Shown: one piece after another, positions 48,569-58,009 of the stretch
How positions within the stretch are numbered: position 1 is the stretch's first letter
Layout: each line of letters begins with the position of its first letter
NCBI RefSeq assembly: GCF_000215105.1
Contig: NC_015588.1
Coordinates: forward strand, 2,108,001-2,172,000
From: Isoptericola variabilis 225
GTDB lineage: Bacteria > Actinomycetota > Actinomycetes > Actinomycetales > Cellulomonadaceae
Direction: 5' to 3'
Length of the DNA: 64,000 bases
The notes under the pieces: generated by a model
What the model saw: the letters and a program-made list of their open reading frames with translations, nothing else
The model's database searches: none
What the model was told of the DNA's origin: nothing
Translations under genes and position numbers: made by a program

Positions 48569-51500
48569 TCACTCCCCCACGAGCGTGACGAGCCGCGAGC
48601 GCCCCGTCTCGTCCTTGACGGCCTGGATCACGACGTCGACGTGCGGCTCGAGCGCGCTGACCTTGTCGAGCGGCGCGCCCACGACGAGCTGGAACCCGAG
48701 CCCGCGCCACGCGCCGACAGCACGGCCCGCGAACCGCGCGTCGGCCTTGATGAACGCCTCGTCGAGGAAGACCGGCGCGTACCGCGGCCGCTCGGCTCCC
48801 GCGTCGCCGAGCTGGTAGCGCAGCGCGGCGCCGACGATGAACGCGACGAGCTCCTGGGACTCGCCGCCGGACTTGCCGGCGATGTGGTCGTAGACGCTCA
48901 CGTGGTTGCCCTCGAGGTCGACGCACTCGGCGCTGATGCGCACGTGGTCGCGCACGTCGACGAGCCGACGCCGCTCGGGCGAGTCGGGCCGGATGCGGTC
49001 GATGAGGCGTGCCATGCGCTCGTAGCGGCGCTGCCGCTCGGCGGGCGTCTGGTCGGCGGGCGGTGCCTGCGCGAGCTCGCGCAGCTGCCGGCGGAACGAC
49101 GCCACGTCCTGCGCCTCGGTCACGGTCGCGGTGATGCGCAGCCGGTGCCGGTCGTCGCGGAACGGCAGCGTCGCGAGGATCGCGTTGACCGGCTCCATGC
49201 GCTCGCGGATCTCGGCGACCGCGCGGTTCATGACGTTGCCGAGGAGCGTGAGGTCGTTGCCGGAGAGCCGCCCGATCGTGCGCGACCACCGCTCCTGGAG
49301 CTGGTAGAGCCGCTGGTCCTCGATCTCGGTGTAGATGCGCAGGAAGTCGTCGTAGGACGCGTCGGGGTCGGTGCCGAGGTTGGGGTTGGGCCAGGCGTCG
49401 CAGAACCGCTCGAACACCGAGCGCAGCGCCGCCCGGGCGGTGCGCTCGGCCTCCGCGGCGGCCTCACGGTCGCGCGCGAGCTCGCGCACGACGGCGGTGG
49501 TCGCCGCGGTCAGCCCGGCCAGGCCGAGCTCCTCGACCGGCCCGGGCGCGACCGCCGCGAGCGCCGCCTCGAGGCGCTCGCGCTGGGCGTCCGACGGGGC
49601 GACGCCCTCGCGCGCGGCCCGCTCGACGGCGTCGGTCACGTGGTCGACGAGCTCGGTGATCGCCGCCCACTGCTCGCCGAGCTCGCGCACCCGGTTCTCC
49701 GCGTCGGCGCGCTCGCGGTAGAGCTCGGTGAGCCGGGAGCGCAGCCCCTTCTCGTCGTCGGCGAGCGCGCGCAGCACGTCGGACCCGTCGCGCAGCGTCT
49801 CGAGGCGCGCGCGGCGCTCGGCGAGCGCGGCCTCGGCGCCCGCGACGTCGACGTCGTCCCACGCGAACCGGAGCACCTGGCTGTAGGCGACGAACCGGTC
49901 GGTGTGCGCGGCCTGGCGCAGCCGGGCGCCCTCGAGCGCGGCGCCCGCGTCGCGCAGCGCGGCGCGCGCGGCGGTGACGTCGTCGGCGAGCCGCTCGAGC
50001 CGGCGCGCGTTGCTGAAGCCGAGCACCGAGGCGCGCCCCGTCCCGCCGTGCGCGCCGCGCGCGCCGTCGGACGTCTGGCCGGTGCGGGTCAGCGCCCGGG
50101 GGTGCCGGTGCAGCTCGGCCGGGTCGTCCACGCACACGTACGCGAACCGCTCGGCGAGCCGGCGCGCGAGCCAGCCGCCGAACGGGCCGGCCTTGACCTC
50201 CAGGCGGCCGGGCAGCGTGCGCGGGTCCGCGTCGACGTCGAGCGGCAGCCCCGTCTCGACGCCCTCGAAGCGCAGGCGCCGGCGCAGGGGCACGCCGTCG
50301 ATCGCGGCCCGGAACGCGGCGAGCCGGTCGGCGTCGACGAGCAGCGTCGTCGCGAAGCCGCCGAGCGCGAGCCCGATCGCGTCGCGCCACGGCTCGTACT
50401 CGCCGCGCACCTCGAGCAGCTCGCCGACGAACGGCAGCTCGTCCACGTCGAGGCCCGCCGCCTCGGCGAGCGCGCACCGCGCGGCGTGGTCCTCGGCCCC
50501 GACGTTGCCGCGCCGCTGCGCGAGCGACGCCTGCTCGCGCTCGAGCGACGCGAGCCGGCGCTCGGCGTCGGACACGGCCTGGCGCGCGGCCCAGACCTCC
50601 TCCTCGAGCGCCGCGGCCTGCTCGGCGCGCGCCTCGACGAACGCCCGGGCGTCGCGCTGGAGGCGCTCGAAGTCGGCGCGGCTCGCGACGTCGTGCTCGA
50701 CGACGGCGAGCTGCGCGTCGAGCGCGGCGCGCGCGGTGCGGACCTCCTCGAGCCGCTCGGCACGCCGGCGCACGTCGCGCTCGGCCGCCTCGACCGCGTC
50801 GCCGCCCTGGCGGCGCTGGTCCTCGCGGACCTCCTCGAGCTCCGCCTCGGCCTGCGCGATGCGGCTCGCCGCCGCGGCGCGGCGCTCCTCGGCCGCGCGG
50901 TGCGCGCTGCGGTTCGCCTCCTCCTCGGCGCGCACGAGCGCGAGCCGTCGGCCGTCGCGCCACGCCGTGAACGGGGTGGGCGCCGCGCCGACACGGTCGG
51001 CGTCGTCGGCCCGCACGCCGAGCGTGTCGAGCAGCGCGGCGGACGCCGCGGCCTCGTCGATCTGCCGGCGCAGCGCGACCATGGGCCGCAGCACCTCGAC
51101 CTGCCTGCTCGCCGTGAGCATCTCGGTGCGCACCGCGCTGAGCTCGTCGAAGTGCTCGACGGCGCGGTCGGCCACCTCGAGCGTCTCGGGCTCCTCGAGC
51201 ACCATCGCCTTGTACAGGGCGTCGACCGTGGTGATCTGCTGGCCCGCCTGGATGCGCCCGAGCAGCTGCATGGCCTTGTGCCCGTCGCCCGCGGCGCCGA
51301 TGCCGAGCGCGGCGTGCAGCCGGGTGGCGAACGCGACGTCGGTGTCGAACAGCGCCAGCCCCGCCTCCGCGAGGCCGGCCCGCGCGAAGCGCCCGGCCGC
51401 GAGCGGCTCGAGGCGGCGCAGGTCGAACGGGCCGTCGTGCGTGGCGCGCACGACGACGCAGTCCTCGTTGCGCTGCGCGCCGCGCGGCACGTACCAGGCG

Positions 51501-51949
51501 CGCAGGGCGGTGAGCGTCTCGCCCGTCTGGTCGGCCCACGTCATCGCGATGGCCGACCACGTGTCGACGCCGTCGCCGCGCAGCACCCGGTCGCGCGACG
51601 TCGTCTGCCCGTCCTCGCGCGACTCGTCGAGCTTGCCGCGCGCGTAGGACAGGACGTTGCGCTGCTCGCGGCCGCGCGCCCGGCCCGCGGTCGCGCCGTT
51701 GGACGCCCCGTTGAACGGCGTCGTGTGGCTCATCATCAGGGCGATGTAGGCGTCGAGCAGCGTCGACTTGCCCGAGCCGGACGCGCCAGACAGCAGCGTG
51801 GCCGTCGTCGCGAACCGGACCTCGTGGTGCCCGTGGTAGCCGCCCCAGTTGACCAGCTGCATGCTGCGCGCGGTCCACTGGCGGCCGTCGGACGCGGTGG
51901 GGATGAGCCCGAAGAGCGACTCGCTCATCCGCGGCGCCGTGATGCTCAC
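48569..51949 (-). CDS. jetC: JetC/MksB: SMC-like ATPase of a Wadjet/MksBEF-type complex
   Basis: The 1126-residue SMC-related ATPase starts with LVNWGGYHGHHEVRF and Walker A GASGSGKST (about 55-63). It has long coiled coils (about 330-520 and 640-860) around a hinge, then signature KSGGESQE (about 1026-1032) and Walker B VFLDEAFIKAD (about 1060). With JetA and JetB it should form a loop-extruding condensin-like motor. In Wadjet it recognises small circular DNA, which the nuclease JetD then cuts. The GTG overlaps the jetB stop (GTGA). Only 44 bases separate its stop from glgP, so jetD is absent at this locus. Confidence 0.9.
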   Translation of the reverse strand: MSITAPRMSESLFGLIPTASDGRQWTARSMQLVNWGGYHGHHEVRFATTATLLSGASGSGKSTLLDAYIALMMSHTTPFNGASNGATAGRARGREQRNVLSYARGKLDESREDGQTTSRDRVLRGDGVDTWSAIAMTWADQTGETLTALRAWYVPRGAQRNEDCVVVRATHDGPFDLRRLEPLAAGRFARAGLAEAGLALFDTDVAFATRLHAALGIGAAGDGHKAMQLLGRIQAGQQITTVDALYKAMVLEEPETLEVADRAVEHFDELSAVRTEMLTASRQVEVLRPMVALRRQIDEAAASAALLDTLGVRADDADRVGAAPTPFTAWRDGRRLALVRAEEEANRSAHRAAEERRAAAASRIAQAEAELEEVREDQRRQGGDAVEAAERDVRRRAERLEEVRTARAALDAQLAVVEHDVASRADFERLQRDARAFVEARAEQAAALEEEVWAARQAVSDAERRLASLEREQASLAQRRGNVGAEDHAARCALAEAAGLDVDELPFVGELLEVRGEYEPWRDAIGLALGGFATTLLVDADRLAAFRAAIDGVPLRRRLRFEGVETGLPLDVDADPRTLPGRLEVKAGPFGGWLARRLAERFAYVCVDDPAELHRHPRALTRTGQTSDGARGAHGGTGRASVLGFSNARRLERLADDVTAARAALRDAGAALEGARLRQAAHTDRFVAYSQVLRFAWDDVDVAGAEAALAERRARLETLRDGSDVLRALADDEKGLRSRLTELYRERADAENRVRELGEQWAAITELVDHVTDAVERAAREGVAPSDAQRERLEAALAAVAPGPVEELGLAGLTAATTAVVRELARDREAAAEAERTARAALRSVFERFCDAWPNPNLGTDPDASYDDFLRIYTEIEDQRLYQLQERWSRTIGRLSGNDLTLLGNVMNRAVAEIRERMEPVNAILATLPFRDDRHRLRITATVTEAQDVASFRRQLRELAQAPPADQTPAERQRRYERMARLIDRIRPDSPERRRLVDVRDHVRISAECVDLEGNHVSVYDHIAGKSGGESQELVAFIVGAALRYQLGDAGAERPRYAPVFLDEAFIKADARFAGRAVGAWRGLGFQLVVGAPLDKVSALEPHVDVVIQAVKDETGRSRLVTLVGE

Positions 51950-52668
51950 TCGTCGTCCTCGCTCTCGGGGGAGCTCTCGGCGGAGGCCTCGGGGACCGCC
52001 TCGTCGCCGGGCGCGGTCGGGGCGCCGCCGGAGCGCAGCCAGGCGGTGAGCTCGCGCAGCCGGTCGACGGGCAGCAGGACCTCGACGACGGGCAGGATCC
52101 GGTACCGGCCCGTCGCGACCTCGGCGATCACGTGCTCGCGCGCGAGCGTCGCGATCGCGTTGTCGATCTCCCGGCGCCGTGCGGCGAGGTTGGTCTCGTC
52201 GTGCGCGAGGAAGCCGAGCGCGTAGTCGACCATCTCCTCGGCGTCGACGAACGCCGCCGTCTCCCCCGCCCCGCGCTCCTGGCGGAACCGGTTGCGCACG
52301 AACAGCATGAGGAGCGTCTCGACCCGCTTGTACGGCTCGTCCTTGAGGAGCACGGGGATCGCCAGGCCCTCGGAGCGCACCTGCCGCTTGTAGGCGATCT
52401 CGTAGTCGCGGTCGACCACGAGCTCGACGAACATGTCGTGGCAGCGTGACTCGAGCACCTGCTGGTGCGCGAGGAGCGCCTTCCACTCGGCCGGGTGGTC
52501 GGCCGCGGCGAGGTAGCGCCGCTGCAGCACGAGCGCGAGCACGCGGCGCGCCTCGAACGGCAGCGTGCCGGTGTCGCCCGCGAACAGTCCCGGGTCGTCG
52601 TCCTCCATGGGCCGCGCCTCGACGAAGCCCTCGGGCGCCTCGACGGGCGCGTCGACGGTGTCCGTCAT
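51946..52668 (-). CDS. jetB: JetB/MksE (DUF4194): winged-helix kite subunit
   Basis: The 240-residue protein has the DUF4194 core: RRVLALVLQRRYL, VVDRDYEIAYKRQVRSEG, RVETLLMLFVRNRF and FVDAEEMVDYAL. In Wadjet/Mks complexes it bridges JetA and JetC as a kite dimer. The C-terminal 35 residues are acidic. ATGA overlap with jetA and GTGA overlap with jetC show tight translational coupling of the three genes. Confidence 0.9.
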   Translation of the reverse strand: MTDTVDAPVEAPEGFVEARPMEDDDPGLFAGDTGTLPFEARRVLALVLQRRYLAAADHPAEWKALLAHQQVLESRCHDMFVELVVDRDYEIAYKRQVRSEGLAIPVLLKDEPYKRVETLLMLFVRNRFRQERGAGETAAFVDAEEMVDYALGFLAHDETNLAARRREIDNAIATLAREHVIAEVATGRYRILPVVEVLLPVDRLRELTAWLRSGGAPTAPGDEAVPEASAESSPESEDDE

Positions 52669-54218
52669 CGGTCCTCCTGGTCCTGGTGCGTGCTGAGGGG
52701 GGTGCGCGGCAGCACGAACTCGCGCTCGGTGCCGTCGGCGCGCACGGCGCGCACACGCTCGAGCGCGTGCGCGGGGACGTCGCCCGACGTCGCCTCGTCC
52801 TCGGGCAGGCCGCCGGCGCCCGCGAGCTCGAGGTAGCCGAGCAGCTCGACGGGCCGGCGCAGCTCGACCGGCGCGCGCGAGAACGCCTCGCCGACCGTGA
52901 GTCCCTCGGCGTCCGCGCCGGACGAGAGCGCCGCGAGGTGAGCCTGGATCTGCGCGTGCTGCGGCCCGCCCATCGCACGCAGGTCGTCGAGCGCGGGCCC
53001 GTCCGCGTCGTCAGAGGCCGCCCAGTCCTCGAGCTCGGCCGGCGGCGTCTCGGGGCGCAGGTCGTGCAGCGAGTCCCGCAGCCTGCCGAGGCGGGCCCGC
53101 TCGAACCAGCGCAGCGGCTCGACGCGCGCGGCCCGGCCCGACGCCGGGAACCACTCGGCCATCGCGGCCGTCGCCTCGCGCAGCGCGGTGTCGAGCTCGC
53201 GGTCGCGCAGCGGGTTGTGGTGCCGGATCTGCGCGGTCACCGTGCGCGAGGCGCGGGCCTGCGCGGCGAGCACGACCTCGATGGCCGACACGAGCCGGGC
53301 GCGCAGCGCCCGCAGCGCGGCGCGGCGCTCGGCCGGGAGATCCGCGGCGAACGGGTGGGAGAGGACGGCCTGGACGCGCTCGTCGAGCGCGTCCAGCATC
53401 CGCGCGTCGCCGAGGAGCTCCATCGCGCCCGCGAACGCGCGTCCCTCCGCGGTCCGCTCGAGCAGGTTCTCGGACGCGTCGAGGTACTCGGCGACGACGA
53501 CGCCGGTCGCGCGCTCGTCCTGGCGCAGCCGCGCGACGATCTCGCGCTGGAGCGCCGAGATCGACTCGGCGACGCGCGCGACGTCGGTCGGCAGCTCGCG
53601 CACGAGCCACAGCAGGTTGTCGTACCGCTCGGCGAGGCGCTCCGGCGCGACGGGCTCGACGTCGCCGCCCGCCTCGAGCCGGGCCAGCTCGGCCTCCGCC
53701 TCGTCGATCTGTGCGCGCAGCTCGCGCATGCGCGCCTCGCGGTCGGGCCGGGCGTCGCGGGCGAGGTCCTCGAGCGCGACGAGCAGGGTGCGGATGCGCG
53801 ACTCGCTCACGAGCGCGCGCGTGCCCTGCGTGCGCGCGACGACGTCGAGCGCCTCCGCCGCGTAGCTGCTCACCTGGTAGCGCTCGCCGCCGTCGTCGTC
53901 GAGCGAGCGCACGAGCCAGCGCTCGCGCACCCACCGGGTGCACAGCACGCGCGCCGGCTCGTCCGGCACGGGCACCTGCACGGGTGCCTCGCCGCGCCCG
54001 GCCGCGGCACGGAGCTCGGCGAGCAGGTCGTCGACCTCGACGTGCAGCTGCTCGGTCGCGACCGCACGCCGGTCGGGCGTGAAGACCGACCGGAGCACGG
54101 CGACGACGAGCGGCGCCTCGGCCTTGTGCAGCAACCCGAGCGTGGGCGCGGCGAAGGCGCGCTCGACCTCCGCGAGCGCCCGGCGCAGCGCCGGACCCCG
54201 TGCCCCCTCGACGACCAC
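52665..54218 (-). CDS. jetA: JetA/MksF (DUF3375): kleisin subunit
   Basis: The 517-residue protein matches the DUF3375 plan of type I Wadjet JetA: an N-terminal winged-helix region with HKAEAPLVVAVLRSVF, a helical middle rich in Glu/Arg (about 150-330), and IRHHNPLRDRELD before the C-terminal domain. As kleisin it would close the JetC ring. The GTG start has GAGG 9-12 bases upstream, within the last codons or just past the stop of leuS, and only 20 bases lie between them. So jetABC is probably transcribed with leuS. Confidence 0.88.
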   Translation of the reverse strand: MVVEGARGPALRRALAEVERAFAAPTLGLLHKAEAPLVVAVLRSVFTPDRRAVATEQLHVEVDDLLAELRAAAGRGEAPVQVPVPDEPARVLCTRWVRERWLVRSLDDDGGERYQVSSYAAEALDVVARTQGTRALVSESRIRTLLVALEDLARDARPDREARMRELRAQIDEAEAELARLEAGGDVEPVAPERLAERYDNLLWLVRELPTDVARVAESISALQREIVARLRQDERATGVVVAEYLDASENLLERTAEGRAFAGAMELLGDARMLDALDERVQAVLSHPFAADLPAERRAALRALRARLVSAIEVVLAAQARASRTVTAQIRHHNPLRDRELDTALREATAAMAEWFPASGRAARVEPLRWFERARLGRLRDSLHDLRPETPPAELEDWAASDDADGPALDDLRAMGGPQHAQIQAHLAALSSGADAEGLTVGEAFSRAPVELRRPVELLGYLELAGAGGLPEDEATSGDVPAHALERVRAVRADGTEREFVLPRTPLSTHQDQEDR

Positions 54219-54238
54219 GCGTCAGACCTCGTGGCCGT

Positions 54239-57226
54239 TCACACGACGATGTTGACGAGCTTGGGCGCGCGCACGATCACCTTGCGCACCTCGGCACCGC
54301 CGATCGCACGCACGACGTTCGGCTCGGCGAGCGCCGCGGCCGTGAGGTCCTCCTCGGAGATCGACGGCGCGACCTCGAGGCGCCCGCGCACCTTGCCCTT
54401 GACCTGCACCACGCAGGTCACGGTGTCCTCGACGAGGTAGCGCTCGTCGGCCACGGGGAAGGGCTCGCGGGCGAGCGACGTCTCGTGGCCCAGGCGCTCC
54501 CACAGCTCCTCGGCGATGTGCGGCGCGACGGGCGCGACCATGAGCACGAGCGGCTCGACGGCGGCGCGCGGCACGCGGTCCAGGCCCGTGAGGTGGTTGT
54601 TGTACGTGATGAGCTTGGCGATCGCCGTGTTGGGCCGCATGTGCTCCATCTCGGTGCGCACGTCGGCGATCGCGCGGTGCAGCGCGCGCAGCGTCGCGGC
54701 GTCCGGCTCGTCGTCGGTCACGGTGACCTCGCCGGTCTCCTCGTCGACGACGTTGCGCCACAGGCGCTGCAGGAAGCGCTGCGAGCCGACGACGGCGCGC
54801 GTCTCCCACGGGCGCGACAGGTCGAGCGGGCCCATCGACATCTCGTAGACGCGGAACGTGTCGGCGCCGTACTGCTCGTACATCTCGTCGGGCGTGACGA
54901 CGTTCTTGAGCGACTTGCCCATCTTGCCGTACTCGCGCTGCACGACCTCGCCGTTCCAGCGGTAGACGACCTCGCCGTCGGGCCCCGGCTCCTCGGTGAC
55001 CTCGGCCGCCGGGACGTACGCGCCGCGGGAGTCCGTGAACGCGTACGCCTGGATGTACCCCTGGTTGAACAGCGTGCCGAACGGCTCGAGCGACGAGACG
55101 TAGCCCAGGTCGTAGAGCACCTTGTGCCAGAACCGCGCGTAGAGCAGGTGCAGCACCGCGTGCTCGACGCCGCCGACGTACAGGTCGACGCCGCCCGCGG
55201 GGCCCGACGTCGGGTTGTGCCGGGGTCCCATCCAGTACTTCTCGAGCTCGGGGTCGACGACGCGGTCCCCGTTGGTCGAGTCCGTCGGGTCGAGGTAGCG
55301 CAGGTAGTACCAGCACGACCCGGCCCAGTTCGGCATGGTGTTGGTGTCCCGGCGGTACCGCTTGGGTCCGTCGCCCAGGTCGAGCGTGACCTCGACCCAG
55401 TCGGTGTTGCGGCCCAGGGGCGCCTCGGGCGAGGACTGCGCGTCGTCGGGGTCGAACGTGCGCGGCGCGTAGTCGGGCACGTCGGGCAGGTCGACCGGCA
55501 GCAGCTCCGTCGGGATGGCGTGCGGGCGGTCCTGCTCGTCCCACACAATGGGGAACGGCTCGCCCCAGTACCGCTGGCGGCTGAACAGCCAGTCGCGCAG
55601 CCGGTACGTCGTCGTGCTCTCGCCGACGCCGCGCTCGGAGAGCCAGGCGATGATGCGCTCCTTGGCCTCGGCGACGCCGAGCCCGTCGAGGCTCACCTCG
55701 TCGTTGGACGAGTTGATCGTGCGGCCCTCGCCGGCGTACGCGCCGGTGAAGCCCTCGGGGAACCCGCCCTCGGGCTCGACCGTGTGGACGACGGGCAGGT
55801 CGTAGGCCTCGGCGAACGCGAAGTCGCGCTCGTCGCCGCCGGGGACGGCCATGATCGCGCCCGTACCGTAGCCCATGAGCACGTAGTCGGCCGTGAAGAC
55901 GGGGATCGTCTCGCCGTTGACCGGGTTGACCGCGAGGTGGCCGGTGAACACGCCGGTCTTCTTGCCGGCGTCGGCCTGCCGCTCGACGGCGGTCTTGGCG
56001 GCGGCCTGCGCGCGGTACGCCGCGACGGCCTCGGCCGGCGTCCGGTGCCCGCCGGTCCAGGAGCCGCGGGTGCCGTCGGGCCACGCGTGCGGCACCTCGT
56101 CGAGCAGCGGGTGCTCGGGCGCCACGACCATGAACGTCGCGCCGAACAGCGTGTCGGGGCGCGTGGTGAAGACCTCGAGCTGCCCGCCCGCGCCCGCGGC
56201 GTCGTCGTCCGAGGTGCCCACGACGTCGAACCGGATGGTCGCGCCCGTCGAGCGGCCGATCCAGTTGCGCTGCATCGCCTTGACCTTGTCGGGCCAGTCG
56301 ATGAGCTCGAGGTCGTCGGTCAGGCGGTCGGCGTACGCGGTGATGCGCATCTTCCACTGGCGCAGGCTGCGCTGGAAGACCGGGAAGTTGCCGCGCTCGG
56401 ACCGGCCGTCGGCCGTGACCTCCTCGTTGGCGAGCACCGTGCCGAGGCCCGGGCACCAGTTGACCGGCGACTCGTCGACGTAGGCGAGGCGCTGCGCGTC
56501 GAGCACGTCGCGGCGCTCGTCCTCGGACAGCGCGGCCCAGACGGCGCCGCCGGCGTTGTCGCCGTCGTGACCCGGCACGGGCCGCACCCCGGCGGCGAGC
56601 TCGTCGCGCAGCTCGGAGATCCGCCGCGCGGAGCCCGTGCCGCCGTCGGGCCGCACGAAGTCCGGGTCGTACCAGGAGTCGAAGATCTGCAGGAAGATCC
56701 ACTGCGTCCAGCGGACGTACTCGGGGTCGATGGTCGCGAACGTGCGGCGCGGGTCGTGGCCCAGGCCCATGCGGCGCAGCTGGCGCCGCATGGTGGCGAT
56801 GTTCTGCTCCGTCGTGACGCGCGGGTGCTGGCCCGTCTGGACCGCGTACTGCTCGGCGGGCAGGCCGAACGCGTCGTAGCCGAGCGCGTGCAGCACGTTG
56901 TCGCCGCACATCATGCGGAAGCGGCCGACGACGTCGGTCGCGATGTACCCGAGCGGGTGGCCGACGTGCAGGCCCGCGCCCGAGGGGTACGGGAACATGT
57001 CCATGACGAAGAACGGGGCGCCGAGCCCCTCCGCGGTGCGGCCCTCGCCGTCGGTGAGCCCGCCCACCGGGTTCGCGGCGTAGAACGTGCCGCGCTCCTC
57101 CCAGCGGTCCTGCCAGCGCTTCTCGATCTCCTCGGCGAGCGCCGGGGTGTACCGGAACGGGGGCTCCTTCGGAGCGGTGGCGGCCGCGGGGGCCACGGCG
57201 TCGGTGGGGGCGTCTGGCGTGCTCAC
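54239..57226 (-). CDS. leuS: Leucyl-tRNA synthetase
   Basis: It charges tRNA-Leu with leucine. The 995-residue class I synthetase has the HIGH-type motif HVGHPLGY, the KMSKS-type motif GKMGKS, and the large CP1 editing domain with [12 protein letters not shown] non-conserved insertion near 195-235 is Gly/Asp-rich. It is about 40-120 residues longer than typical bacterial LeuS, consistent with actinobacterial forms. The GTG at 57226 lies 7 bases after TAGACT, so no leader and hence no T-box riboswitch is present. Confidence 0.95.
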   Translation of the reverse strand: MSTPDAPTDAVAPAAATAPKEPPFRYTPALAEEIEKRWQDRWEERGTFYAANPVGGLTDGEGRTAEGLGAPFFVMDMFPYPSGAGLHVGHPLGYIATDVVGRFRMMCGDNVLHALGYDAFGLPAEQYAVQTGQHPRVTTEQNIATMRRQLRRMGLGHDPRRTFATIDPEYVRWTQWIFLQIFDSWYDPDFVRPDGGTGSARRISELRDELAAGVRPVPGHDGDNAGGAVWAALSEDERRDVLDAQRLAYVDESPVNWCPGLGTVLANEEVTADGRSERGNFPVFQRSLRQWKMRITAYADRLTDDLELIDWPDKVKAMQRNWIGRSTGATIRFDVVGTSDDDAAGAGGQLEVFTTRPDTLFGATFMVVAPEHPLLDEVPHAWPDGTRGSWTGGHRTPAEAVAAYRAQAAAKTAVERQADAGKKTGVFTGHLAVNPVNGETIPVFTADYVLMGYGTGAIMAVPGGDERDFAFAEAYDLPVVHTVEPEGGFPEGFTGAYAGEGRTINSSNDEVSLDGLGVAEAKERIIAWLSERGVGESTTTYRLRDWLFSRQRYWGEPFPIVWDEQDRPHAIPTELLPVDLPDVPDYAPRTFDPDDAQSSPEAPLGRNTDWVEVTLDLGDGPKRYRRDTNTMPNWAGSCWYYLRYLDPTDSTNGDRVVDPELEKYWMGPRHNPTSGPAGGVDLYVGGVEHAVLHLLYARFWHKVLYDLGYVSSLEPFGTLFNQGYIQAYAFTDSRGAYVPAAEVTEEPGPDGEVVYRWNGEVVQREYGKMGKSLKNVVTPDEMYEQYGADTFRVYEMSMGPLDLSRPWETRAVVGSQRFLQRLWRNVVDEETGEVTVTDDEPDAATLRALHRAIADVRTEMEHMRPNTAIAKLITYNNHLTGLDRVPRAAVEPLVLMVAPVAPHIAEELWERLGHETSLAREPFPVADERYLVEDTVTCVVQVKGKVRGRLEVAPSISEEDLTAAALAEPNVVRAIGGAEVRKVIVRAPKLVNIVV

Positions 57227-57289
57227 CCGCGGAAGTCTACCGACGCACCGGGTCCCCGACGACGCCGTCGCACCCGCCCCGACGCCGCC

Positions 57290-57943
57290 TCAGAAGGAGC
57301 GCACGAGCTCCGGGCCGACGCTCAGGAGCAGCCACCCGACGGCCACGACGTAGCCGATCACGAGGATGATCCCGCGGTTGCCGACGAGCGCGCGGCGCAG
57401 GCCCTCGCCGACGGGGACCCGCCCCTCCTGGACCGCGTGCACGAGCTGGAACCACAGCAGCGGCCACATGATCGTCCAGACGACCATGCAGGCCGGGCAC
57501 AGCTTGTGCAGGACGTAGAAGCTCGTCCACATGAGGAAGAAGATGAGCAGCTGGCCGAGCGCCGTGCCGGCGAGCAGGGCGTTGAGGTACCAGCGCGGCA
57601 GGCGTGCGCCCGTGAGGATGACGACGCCGGTCGTCACGACGACGGGGAAGGTCGCCAGGCCCAGGAACGGGTTGGGGAAGCCGAACAGCGACCCCTGCCA
57701 CGAGCCCATCGCGGCGCCGCAGCTGAGGAAGACGTTGATGCTGCACGTCGCGACGCGGTCCGGGTCGAGCAGGGTGAGGTAGCGCTCGACCGACAGCCAC
57801 GCGGACGCCGCGAGGCCGATCGCGCCGAGCACGGTCAGCAGCACGCCGAGCGTGCGCGTGGACAGGGGCCGGGGCCCGGGAACCTGGACGAGGTCGTCCT
57901 CGGAGGAGCGGGTCGCGTCCCCGCTCACCGTGCTGTGCGTCAC
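57290..57943 (-). CDS. Vitamin K epoxide reductase (VKOR) family protein
   Basis: The 217-residue integral membrane thiol oxidoreductase reoxidises a Dsb-like partner using menaquinone in actinobacteria. It has an N-terminal polar stretch, about four or five helices, the loop Cys pair in CSINVFLSCG, and the catalytic CPAC (CxxC) in a later helix. No DsbA-like partner is adjacent. The GTG at 57943 lies 7 bases after TAGCGT, suggesting a leaderless mRNA. The 42-bp palindrome copy 5 ends within 12 bases upstream of that promoter hexamer. Confidence 0.9.
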   Translation of the reverse strand: MTHSTVSGDATRSSEDDLVQVPGPRPLSTRTLGVLLTVLGAIGLAASAWLSVERYLTLLDPDRVATCSINVFLSCGAAMGSWQGSLFGFPNPFLGLATFPVVVTTGVVILTGARLPRWYLNALLAGTALGQLLIFFLMWTSFYVLHKLCPACMVVWTIMWPLLWFQLVHAVQEGRVPVGEGLRRALVGNRGIILVIGYVVAVGWLLLSVGPELVRSF

Positions 57944-57967
57944 GCGGGTGACGCTACCGCACCAACC

Positions 57968-58009
57968 TGTCAGAAATCTGAGGGGCCAGGGCCCACTGCG
58001 CTTCTGACA
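57968..58009. repeat. 42-bp palindromic element, copy 5 (TGTCAGAA subtype)
   Basis: TGTCAGAA to TTCTGACA, 42 bp. The centre carries GGGCCAGGGCCCA, shared in part with copy 4; the middle arms are only partly complementary. It overlaps the end of the MFS gene: the stop codon TGA (57972-57970) is taken from the CTGACA end of the element. Confidence 0.85.

Noticed and set aside
57227..57240. T-box or other leucine riboswitch for leuS
   Set aside because: The promoter hexamer lies 7 bases before the start codon, leaving no room for a leader.
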